A stretch of DNA of 64,000 nt from Letharia columbiana (Eukaryota > Ascomycota > Lecanoromycetes > Lecanorales > Parmeliaceae): NCBI RefSeq assembly GCF_014066305.1, contig NW_023501044.1, forward strand, positions 248,001 through 312,000, written 5' to 3'. Every line of letters begins with the position of its first letter. Within the stretch, counting starts at the first letter, position 1. Under the pieces are notes generated by a model. It saw nothing but the letters and a program-made list of their open reading frames with translations, ran no database searches and had not been told where the DNA came from. Positions 54,360-64,000 of the stretch are shown piece after piece. The translations under genes were made by a program, and so were the position numbers.

Positions 54360-55859
54360 TTCTGGACATTTCTGCATAGCTAGGGATGTGAACTGCATTT
54401 TAGCGAATGACAGTTCAGAGTATTCGGGCTTTTTTTGAGGCCGAGGATGTCAGTATCAATTTTGGTTTGTATACTAGACTAGACAAATACAAAGACGTGT
54501 TCTAGATCAACCAAATGACACGACATGACAACAGCGCTCATATCTCGGATGGAGAAAACTCGGGCATTGACATCCTTGGGTGAGATTCTTGGTTTGGGTT
54601 GAGAGTAGACAGTATTTTTGTAAAGTTTGTATGGTTGTTCAGTAAGCCAGCATTGCTCTTCAACGTCTCGAACACTCCATCAAGGGGAAATGTAATATCG
54701 GCTTCGTATGACGTTACGACTTCCATCTTAAGATTTGGCAATCCTGCCACGTCTGAGTGCGGTCGTTGCAAATCAGCTGTTGAGGAGAGACCAAAGCAAC
54801 CAAACCTCTGTATGACACTGGCATGGTCTGATCCTGTCACCTTTTATAGTTGTTGTGTTCCACGAGGTTTGAGTCTTTCAGTCTTTCAGCCCTGCGATAC
54901 CTGATGTGCAGCATCGCGGCGACTGACGTTTGGACCAACCACAATAGAGAGGCTTTGCCAAGCTGAAAGGCAGAAACTGACACCAATCAAAGTACCAGCA
55001 GTCCATTCGAGGATTGATTGGTTCCAATTTCCTTGTTAGATCCGTGGTATACTCCCGAAAAAGCGAACCTACTTCTTCAAGCCTGTACCGGGCGTGTAGA
55101 CAGATGTCGATACTAAATCAGTAACAGCAAGCAAGCTGCCAGGGAAAGCGACACCTGAGGCATTGGGACTCTCTCTTTATGTATCGATCTCGGATATGAG
55201 ACCGGAAGAATATGTCGTTCGGAATTGAATCTTCGGAAGAACCTCAAACAACGGAAAGAACTCCTCTGATGCTGTTCTTGCTGATAATCCAGGGATGTGT
55301 ACCGTTTCAACCATCCCATTTTCTGGCATCTTACGCGCCTGCATTCAGGCTACGAGCCGTGGTGGTTCGCAGTGCCTTACAGGGTGCGGTTAGCGAGCTT
55401 TGGGTTCAATGAATCTCAGACCTGCTAGCCATGGTAAGGGTTTGGTGGATTGAAATTCCGCATAGGCGAGAAAATCTTTGATCATAGAACGGATTTAAGC
55501 ATTTGAAGTTAGGCAATCTCATTGATACACGTCCGCGCTGACGAATGCATTGTGGAAGGCAACGGACCCTAATAGTATATAGATGAGGCTGTGCTCTTAG
55601 CACCCATTAACAGACACTTCGTCTTCTTCCCATTGTTGACCATCAGCCTCGGGCGCCTTTCGGTCTTCTTCTCTTGCAATATATAGGTTTTCGACGCAGT
55701 GTATTGAAGACTTCGGAAAGACCGCGGATACGCTAGTCATTGCCGCCAAGAGACACGCGCCAAGAAGACTCGCTGCCGTTGGTAAGGCTGAACCCTGAGC
55801 TTCAGCTTACATACAGCACGCAAATACTCACACACTAAGAAACAAGAACCTGTTACAAC
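54360..55859. other. Intergenic region, no clear gene
   Basis: 1.5 kb of normal composition. Minus-strand frames at 54538-54840 and 55406-55603 and plus-strand frames around 54599-55412 carry nothing recognisable. The last part is the promoter of the VHS-GAT gene. Confidence 0.45.
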
Positions 55860-57357
55860 ATGCACAAGCGTTTTCTGAGCTCTATCGGCAGACGTCCGAG
55901 TAGGTTGACACTGCCAGGATTTTCGTGTGAGCCAAGAATAGCTGCTAACCGGCAACAAGGCCAGGAGTCCGAAAAGGCGATCCCTGACGGAGACTCACCG
56001 GAAGCCAGTGTTTCTAGAGGTGTAGTCAGTTTTGTCAGTATTGTGAATGAAGGCTCTCGCCATGCTAACATCTCCAAGAGACTATTTTGCGAGTCTGGAG
56101 GGCCAAATAACCAGGTACGACCTTGCAGTCTTTACGCAACAGTGCGCTTGCTAACGCTGCAATAAGGGAGAAGAAGTGCTGCACCTACCCGTAATCGTCG
56201 AAGCCGCAGAGTCAAGTCCAAGCGCCGCATCAGAAGCCGCCCTTCGGATACGAAAGTTTCTCTCCAAGGAGAATTACCCGCGAGCCTACGTGCAATACAA
56301 TGCGATCATGCTGGTACGGATTCTGGCAGACAATCCGGGAAAAAGTTTCACCAAAAATATCGATCAAAAGTTCGTCGGCACGGTGAAGGAGCTGTTGCGA
56401 GATGGAAGGGATATGAGCGTTCAGCAGATTTTGAGGGAGACTTTGGATACTTTCGAGGAACACAAGGCTAACGATGAGACACTGGCTCTGTTGACGGAGA
56501 TGTGGAAGAAAGAGAAAGCGAAGATGGGCAAACGATTGGGCTCAGCAGCGCGTATAGGGGAGCCTAGACGCGGCCCGGGTTTCCAGCATGCATTACAGCA
56601 GCCAGTACAACAGAACATGATGGCGCCTAGAAACCCCAAAACCCAAAATCAGCAGAACTACTTCGCCCGAAATCATAGACCACGAGGTCTACCTTCGCCA
56701 GCAGAACTGGCACAGAGGGTCGAAGAAGCCAAAACCTCCGCCAAGCTCCTTTCACAAGTCGTCCAGTCAACACCATCGAATGAAGTCCCAGGAAACGAGC
56801 TTATAAAGGAGTTCGTGGAGCGGTGCCAATCAGCAACACGCTCTATGCAGGACTATATCCACTCGGATAACCCAGCGCCGGATGAGGACACCCTCCTGAC
56901 TTTAATCGAGACAAACGACCTGCTAGCAACAACTATGTCAAAACATCAACGGGCATTGCTCCAAGCGAGGCGTGCCACGGGTGTTTCGCCCTTGTCCACA
57001 GCCACGGGGCCATACGAGACGCCAGCTGCGCCTGTGACTTTTTCGAGTGAATCCAGAGACGGGCTTTTCACGCCTCCACCAGGCCCTCCACCTCGAAAGC
57101 AAATACCGCAATCGGAGGATCAGAACCCCTTTGGTGATCAACACCAAGCGCAAGGCTCCTCGAATGATGCTCAGGCGCCCGTTGCTCCACCAAGCTTCGG
57201 TCTCCCTCCACCGAATATGCCGCCAGAGAAGCAGCAGCCAAGCTATACAAATCGGCAGGATGCGTCAGCGAACAATGTGACTATTTACGGACCAGGCGCG
57301 GACGATGGAGCGTTGGAGCATCAGCCGACTAGGCAGCCAGTGCAGTACCGCTTTTGA
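55860..57357 (+). CDS. VHS/GAT-domain trafficking adaptor (Lsb5/TOM1-like)
   Basis: Four exons (55860-55899, 55960-56024, 56079-56114, 56167-57357) encode 443 residues. Such adaptors bind ubiquitin, Arf or actin-patch proteins in endosomal or endocytic sorting. The first two introns (60 and 54 bp) are multiples of three and open, so the unspliced frame is deceptive; branch points GCTAACC and GCTAAC and joining to RGVRLFCESGGPNNQGEEVL support splicing. A VHS-like helical domain (HLPVIVEAAESSPSAASEAA, YVQYNAIMLVRILADNPG) is followed by a GAT domain (SPAELAQRVEEAKTSAKLL, TLLTLIETNDLLATTMSKHQ) at about 210-305. The C-terminus is Pro-rich with PPPGPPPRK and NPFG. Assignment to Lsb5 specifically is inference. 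Confidence 0.87.
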
Positions 57358-57938
57358 GTGTAATGAATATAGGGGCAGTGTTAGTCATTGGCATGGACGT
57401 GGAAATGAGAGAGGGAATTTGACGACTAGATACCATCTTTGCGTTGTTCATATCATGATGATACCCAGGAACCTCATCATATCAATAGTGAATGATCAAT
57501 TTGTACATGAAAATCCACTCTGAATAGCCGAACTTCCCACACTTCCATTCAACAATTAGCATTACTAGAAAATGGAATTCCAGTCCATTAATAATCTCTT
57601 ACACCTTCCCACCCATCCGGCCTGAGCTCCTGTGCAACTTGAAGGCTATCTTTGCTAGGCTCCACAGTATAACAGTGCCAACAAATCTACCTCCATGAAC
57701 CCATCCATTGAATTTATATGGAGGATGCTTGAGGCCTGGTAGTGAGCACCATCGATTAACACGCAGCCCAATTTCAGCCTTTCAATAACACGCAACACTT
57801 CTCCATCCTTTGATACGCTGTTCCGTTTTTTTATGTTCCTTCGAATATCTAAAATTTCTCGTGTCTCAAATAAGCCAGTCGTCCCCTACAGATCCAACAA
57901 GCAGTATCTCCACGCCTATCGAGAGAGAAGTCTCTGGA
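57358..57938. other. Intergenic, promoter of ferroportin-like gene
   Basis: The transporter frame is open upstream to a TTG at 57810, but the first in-frame ATG is 57939. A separate ATG at 57833 opens a different frame that ends at about 57958 and could act as an upstream ORF. Confidence 0.5.
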
Positions 57939-59589
57939 ATGGCGGTTGTGTCCCATCGTGAACCCTCGTCTGAAGAGGAAGTTCCATTCCTGGCTCAGGT
58001 GGCTTCTCGCGTCCAAGAGACCTCCTCCCCAACGCCCCGGATTCTTCCCCGTGGCCGTTCCCAGATCCACCGCTTCGAGGTCATCAACCTTCCCGAAATT
58101 CCGAAACAGTCGGATATCAATCGTCGACTTTACGTTTCCCACTTCCTATCTACATGGAATTCTCGGGTTTTCGAATTTGGTGCCGTACTGTTTCTGGCAC
58201 GTATCTTCCCAGGTACTCTTTTACCATCGTCAGTATATGCTCTTGTACGTGCTGCATCTGCCATTTGCTTTGCACCGTTGGTTGGGCGATACGTCGATCA
58301 ACGAGATCGTCTGAAGGTTGTAAGAATCTCAATTGTTGGTCAACGAGGGGCTGTAATATTATCATGCCTGGGCTTTTGGGCTCTAGCTACCGATATCCTA
58401 GGCATTCCGGGCTTCAGACCTTTGCTCATAGCTATGCTGGTTCTTCTGGCTTGTGTGGAGAAGCTCGGCTCGATCATGAACACCATAGCGATCGAGCGAG
58501 ACTGGGTCGTTGTGGTAGCGGAGACTTCTCAGTGCGGGCTCGAAGTCCTGAACTCTCAAATGCGGCGCATCGACCTAGTGTGCAAGCTCGTCGGTCCTCT
58601 CGCTATAGCTTTGGTGGATGGATACTCTACAACAATAGCGATCGCAGCTGTCCTAGGCATGGATGCTTCATCCGTGCTAATAGAATACTTCGCTATCGCA
58701 AGGGTCTACTACATGGTACCAGCACTCCAGGCACGTTCTGCCGTCGGGAACAATACCGATAGAATCTCGTCCGCCGTGTCAGAAGTGCCTTCAATATGGC
58801 GGCTTGGAACATTTTGTGTGGCGCAAACTCGGTCTTTCTACAAGGCTATCTCAAGTTACATCCGCCACACGGTCTTCCTTCCTTCGATGGCGCTCTGTCT
58901 CCTCTATTTCACCGTCCTCTCTTTTTCTGGCCAAATGGTGACATATCTCCTCTCCGTAGGTCTCTCCTCCGCGCAAATTGGCGTTCTGAGAACATTATCA
59001 ACTGCAGTTGAGCTTTCTGCAACATGGCTCGCGCCAACAGCTATGAACAGAGTCGGTCCGCTACGAGGAGGTCTGTGGTTCATCAATTGGCAGATCACAT
59101 GCCTCGTGGGAGCATTTGGCTTCTTCTGGGTCATGCGTACACCTTCAGTGGCCGCATTCGGGTTGGTAATCGGGGTAATAGCGAGCCGTGTTGGACTGTG
59201 GGGATTTGATCTGTGCGTACAAATCATCATCCAGGAGGTATCGGTCGCAGTAATCGCCCAAAATTGAAGGCTATACTGATGGCATATCTCTCTAGGGAGT
59301 CGACGCTGATTCAAGAGGATCCTTCTCCTCTCTTGAAGCTTCTTTTCAGAATTTCTTTGAGCTCTGCTCGTACGCAACGACAATCGCATTCTTTCGTCCC
59401 GAACAATTCCAGTATCCGGCGGCAATAAGCGCTGTAGCAGTTCTCATAGCGGGTGGTCTGTACGCGAAATTTGTACGAGACAACAGAGGACATTTGATTC
59501 ATCTATCAAAGTGTATTGAGGGAAAGGGGAGCGCGAGACAACGAAAGCGGAGGCAGAGAGGAGACGCGAGTATGCACGAACTTCCATGA
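57939..59589 (+). CDS. Ferroportin-like (SLC40) iron exporter
   Basis: Two exons (57939-59237, 59296-59589; 58-bp intron) encode 530 residues. Ferroportins are multi-span transporters exporting Fe(II) or related metals across the plasma or an internal membrane. After a polar N-terminus, the family signature LYVSHFLSTWNSRVFEFGAV appears, then AICFAPLVGRYVDQRDRLKV, EKLGSIMNTIAIERDWVVVV, LNSQMRRIDLVCKLVGPLA, a run of hydrophobic spans (LYFTVLSFSGQMVTYLLSVG, GLWGFDLCVQIIIQE) and, after the intron, GVDADSRGSFSSLEASFQNF with a last span. The tail is basic (RQRKRRQRG). About eleven spans are visible. The exon junction QE/GVDADSRG is in frame. Confidence 0.92.
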
Positions 59590-60179
59590 GAGATGAATGT
59601 TCGACATACCAGCCAAAGAACCTTACTTTGGAAGACAGACCGTAAGCTCTGATATGTGAACTTGCAAAGAAATTAGACCCTTCCAGAGCCGTATCTCAAC
59701 TCAAACGCTCATAGCCAACAGCGATAGTGGATTTCCGCCCAGATGGGTCGAAAGTTGTTCATGGGTAGGGGGACAAGGCAAGCAAATGCAAAGCACCGCA
59801 GATCAGTTCAGTTCAACATTCAAAATCATCGCTATGTTTGACTAAACAATGAAGGGATTGCTATGCGAAAATGTGAATGAAAAAGGGGCTCCGTAGCAGA
59901 CCAAATTTAGCCGAACCCTAAACCACAAAAGTAAATCAAATAAAATGACCCCTTCATGAACCTGTCATCCAGAAATCTCAGAAAGCAAAATAGGATGAAA
60001 AAAAAACAAAAATGATATTTTTATGCCCCCAGACCTTCACATCAGTTAGCCAAAGAAAGATGATAATTTACGAAGAGGATAAATTTACAGATTTGAACTA
60101 TCGGCCTTTGCATAGAATTGTCACAATACAAGTGCAACGCTCTACCCCTCTAGGGAGGGTTAGCATTTGAATATGAATA
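59590..60179. other. Gene 3' flank and transition to AT-rich DNA
   Basis: Ordinary composition with no gene. It includes poly-A stretches near 60000. Confidence 0.5.
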
Positions 60180-60259
60180 ACTTTAGAGGTGAAGACTAAC
60201 GAGCTATAGGGGCATCTTAATTATAAATTTAGAATTATTATACTTTTTAATTAAATCGA

Positions 60260-61600
60260 CTAACTTAGCTCGCTAGCTCTTTTAAGACTTCTTATTAAAA
60301 AAATATATATACGTTATTTATAAATAGAATAACTTTTTTTTTCTTTTATTAAAATTTTAAGATTATTTTATTAACTTATAGAGCGAAGATTACGCTTTTT
60401 AATAACGTAAAATTTTTAAAATTTAATCTTATAATTATTAAAAAGTAAGAATCTTAAATATCGCTTATTAAAGTTTACTTATTAAAGTTCTCGATAGCTC
60501 TAATTTAAAAATAGATATATATTATTTAATTTTAGAATAACATTTTTAATCTCTATTAAATTTTTTTAATTCTTTTTTTAAATTATAAATATAATTTAAG
60601 AATTTTCAAATAAAAAAAGAATTATTAAATTTAGTCTTTTAAATATTTAAAGATAAAGAATTTAAAATATATTATATCGCTTATTAAAGTTCGCTCGATA
60701 GCCTTAATTAAAAAATAGATTTATATTATTTATTTTTAAGATAACTTTTTTATTTTCTATTAAAATTTTTAAGATTTTTTATTTAAATTATAGAACGTAA
60801 TATAGACTTTTAAAAAAAAAGAATTATCAAATTTAATCTTATAGAATATTTAAAAATAAGAAATTTAAATATTATCATTAAAAGTTCGCTTACTAAATTT
60901 ACTCGATAGTCGATAATTTATAACTCTAATTAAAAAATAGATATATATTATCTAATTTCAAAGTAACTTTCTATTTTCTATTAAATTTTTAAGATTTTTT
61001 ATTTAGATTATAGAATATAATATAGACTTTTAGATAAATAAAGAATTATTAAATTTAATCTTATAAATATTTTAAGATAAGAAATTTAAATATCGCTTAT
61101 TAAAAACTTATATACTCTATTAAGAATATTTTTAATATAAGCTTAGATAGTCGAGTAATAATAATTTTAATAAAATTCGAAACTATTTCGCTTCGTTCTC
61201 GATTCGAATTTATAAATCTCTCTTTTCTAAAAAATCGTAAAATCGTAAAATCGTAAAAATCGTAAGAATTATAAAAATTCTATAAATTATAAAAATAAAA
61301 ATAAATATAATTAATATAAAAAAACTATAATAGATATTAAAATTAACTTCTTATTAATTAAATCTAAATTAGTTTAAAGTTAACTAATTCTTTATAAACC
61401 TATTATTAATATAACTTCTCTTTTTTCTATTAATTTTTTTTAATCTTCTTTTTTAATTATAAAGCGTAGTTTAGGCTTTTAAATAAGAAAAGAATTATTA
61501 AATTTAATCTTATAAGTATTTAAAGATAAGAAGTCTTAGTATTATTAATTAAAAACTTATTTACTTTATTTAGAATACTCTTTAATATAAGCTTAAATAG
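60260..61600 (+). repeat. Degenerate tandem repeats of ~205 bp
   Basis: Landmarks CGCTTATTAAAG, AAAAATAGATATATATTAT, TTTCTATTAAA.TTTT and AAGAATTATTAAATTTA recur in the same order at roughly 60470, 60680, 60885 and 61090, with weaker copies before and after. Confidence 0.7.
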
Positions 61601-62269
61601 TCGAGTAGTAATAATTTTAATAAAATTCGAAATTATTCTATATTATTCTCGATTTAAATCTATTAATCTCTCTCGCTAAAAAATTCTAAAATTTTAAATT
61701 TTAATAATCGTAAAATCGTAAAATTATAAAAGTTATAAAAATAATAAAAATTCTATAAATTATAAAAATAATTATTATTAATAAAAATATTATAATAGAT
61801 TATTATTAAATCTAGATTAATATAAAGTTAATTAACTTTTTAAAAACTTATTATTAATATAACTTCTCTTTATTCTATTAAAATTTTATTATTATTTTAA
61901 TTAATTATCGAATCTATTTAACGCTTTCTAATAATTTAAAGTTTATAAAGTTTAATCTTATAGTTCTAAGTAAATCTTAAATTAAAATATTTTTACTCTT
62001 CGAGAGTCGAATATAATCTCGAAATTAGATTTAAAAATTAATTACTTTCTATAAATTTAATTTATAAGTTTAAACTTATATAAATATATTAAAATATATT
62101 ATATAATTATATTACGTAATCGCTAAGAGTTACGTATTTCGAATTTTAATACTCTTTTTTATATATATTCTCTTATAAGCGAAATTCGTTAGATATAAAG
62201 TTTAATATTACTAGAGTTTAAAATCGAATAAATAAGATAAAAAAACTTATTAATTTTTTTCGAGTTATC

Positions 62270-62317
62270 GAAAAAAAACTAATATTAAAAAAAAAAAAAA
62301 AAATTTTAAATAAAAAA

Positions 62318-62352
<35 letters not shown>

Positions 62353-62447
62353 TTAAAAAATAAATAAAAAAAAAAAATTTAAAATAAAAAAAAAAAAAAA
62401 AATAATAATAAAAAACAAAAAAAAAAAAATAATTTTTTTATTTTTAT

Positions 62448-62494
<47 letters not shown>

Positions 62495-62495
62495 T
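62270..62495 (+). repeat. A-rich low-complexity tract
   Basis: Nearly pure A/T with long A runs interrupted by short T runs. Confidence 0.9.
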
Positions 62496-62678
62496 ATAAA
62501 AAATTTAAAATAGCGTAAATAAAGTAAAAAGTCGAAATCTACGAAGGTCGATATTAAAAGTTTTAAATATATTAAGATAAGAGTTTAGATAGAGCTAAGT
62601 GCTTAATATACTTTCAAATTTTATAAATAGTATTATTATTCTTTATTTTAATAAGTATTAATACTCTATATAATAGCG

Positions 62679-62727
62679 ACTATATATATATATATACGAA
62701 GTATATATATACGAAGTATATATATAA
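62679..62727 (+). repeat. TATATATACGAAG short tandem repeat
   Basis: TATATATATACGAAG occurs twice in tandem within an AT dinucleotide run. Confidence 0.8.
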
Positions 62728-64000
62728 TAGCGATATTAATAGAATATATAATAGCGATAATATTAAAGTATTAATTATAGCGTAGAGAAATAGAGAGAGA
62801 GTATAAAGACTTTTAATATATAAATCTCGTTTATATAGTATAATAGATAGAAATCTTCTTACTATTCTCTATCTTAATTATTTTTATTAATATATCTAAT
62901 ATTTAGAGTATTAATTATAATAATAAAACTTAAATTTAAGTACTTACTTTAATTAAGACTAAGATTACTATTAAAATTATTACTATAATTATTAAAATAT
63001 CTTATTAAATTATTAATTAACTTTAGAAATAAGCTTATAATAGAGAATACGATTTTACTATATCTAAAAAACTCTTAATATTATACATTATAGATAAGTC
63101 TAGATTCGAATATTCTCTAATTATTATATCTATACTTAAGAGTATAATTCTAGATACTATATAAAAAAACCGCTATAGTCGTAAAAAGACTTCTTTTATA
63201 CTTATTATTAAATAAGAAATCTTATTTATAATAATATTACGAGTACTTAGATATAATAATTTTCGAGTTTATAAAATTATTAAAAAATCTATCTCTTATA
63301 GAAGCTATAATAAAAATACATTATTAATTCGCTTTACGATATAAGAACTAAATTATAGAAGATTAAAAAAGAGTAATTTAAAGTAATAAGATTAATATAA
63401 TCTTAAATTCTCAATAGAGAAGAGTGCGTATATAGCGTTAATCTAACGAGATCTTCGTTAAATCTAATATACGATATCGTTTCGTAGATACTATAGAGTT
63501 TATATTCTAGAGAATATTTTTCTTATAATAAAAAGAGTTCTTATTATATCTAGAAAGTCGAGATCGCTATTAAAAAGAAGAAGTATATCGAGAATCTCGC
63601 TAAAATTAATATTACTCTAAAATCTAACGTTAAATAAGCTTAAGAATTTAAGATCGATATAAGATATATAAACCTTCGAAATTCTTCTAATAAGAAGCTT
63701 ATATAAAACTTTACTACTAAGACTAAGAAAGTTACTATTAAGAGAAAGAAGAAGAGAATTAATTAATATCGCTATTAGAAAAAGATATATACTCTTATAT
63801 TTCTTATATTTCTTCTTCTTATTAGATATAGATTCTTATTTTAAAGCTTTTAAAGTTCGCTTAAAAGTGTAAATAAGAAAGACTTAATATAATAATTATA
63901 GAAGATAAAGCTTTAATATACGTATTAAAGTATTAAGAAGTAATATTTATATTATTTAATATCGTTAAAATAATCTAATATAATAACTCTTCGAATCTTA

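Larger units (their letters stand above)
60180..64000. mobile_element. RIP-degraded AT-rich repeat DNA
   Basis: From about 60220 to the window end the sequence is overwhelmingly A/T; the surviving C and G sit mostly in CG, CT or AG contexts, with CA and TG rare. No frame is open for any distance. This is the RIP signature on formerly repetitive DNA; the element type cannot be read. It continues beyond the window. Confidence 0.75.

Noticed and set aside
55860..56114. Single uninterrupted first exon of the VHS-GAT gene
   Set aside because: Two in-frame introns with consensus signals interrupt it; removing them joins RGV to RLFCESGGP, the expected domain sequence.
62900..64000. Readable transposase in the terminal AT-rich block
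   Set aside because: All frames are full of stops and composition is RIP-distorted; any assignment would be guesswork.

Overview
This is a window from a filamentous ascomycete (Pezizomycotina). Genes are monocistronic, mostly with short introns (about 40-70 bp) carrying GT...CTRAC...AG signals. Recognisable products are fungal, and the gene-rich DNA is interrupted by C/G-depleted AT-rich blocks with the CpA/TpG loss typical of repeat-induced point mutation (RIP). Several long introns look like introner-like elements, a class described mainly in Dothideomycetes, so that class is my best guess (inference only). Coordinates start from ATG; several apparent longer reading frames open with TTG/GTG and were trimmed.

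Layout. 1-10 kb: ferric reductase (+), LSM7 (-), a Zn2Cys6 regulator with a GC-AG intron (+), a C2H2 zinc-finger protein with an in-frame TAG inside a finger (+), and a decayed single-pass membrane protein. 10.3-15.9 kb: a RIP-degraded transposon with about 165-bp inverted termini, carrying two nested miniature LTR elements, each with LTRs and a perfect 5-bp target duplication (TATAG and GTTTC). 16-24.3 kb: nitrilase (+), sulfite-oxidase-type molybdoenzyme (-), a 68-residue CYSTM-like protein pieced together from three exons (+), and a GT8/GNT1-like glycosyltransferase whose only upstream ATG is separated from the body by a TGA (-). 24.3-31.5 kb: gene-poor accessory DNA with two diverged copies of a dead gene, a four-unit tandem array in which each unit looks like a TATA promoter plus first exon, tRNA-like fragments, and a 391-bp block without a single C on the + strand. 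31.5-46 kb, all minus: GH31 alpha-glucosidase, dihydropyrimidinase-like amidohydrolase, a DnaJ protein with a C-terminal zinc motif, and RSE1. 46-59.6 kb: MSS51 (+), PAN3 with an unusually long low-complexity insert (-), UBX/UAS protein (+), VHS-GAT protein (+), ferroportin-like transporter (+). 60.2-64 kb: heavily RIP-mutated AT-rich DNA with degenerate tandem repeats.

How genes relate. Core mRNA functions recur (LSM7, RSE1, PAN3) but the genes are not clustered as a pathway. RSE1/MSS51, LSM7/Zn2Cys6 and PAN3/UBX are divergent pairs sharing intergenic promoters. The most unusual observations are the introner-like introns in the DnaJ and amidohydrolase genes, the promoter-plus-exon tandem array at 28.4-29.3 kb, and the zinc-finger gene whose stop codon is removable only by excising a 42-nt in-frame intron that also deletes the finger.
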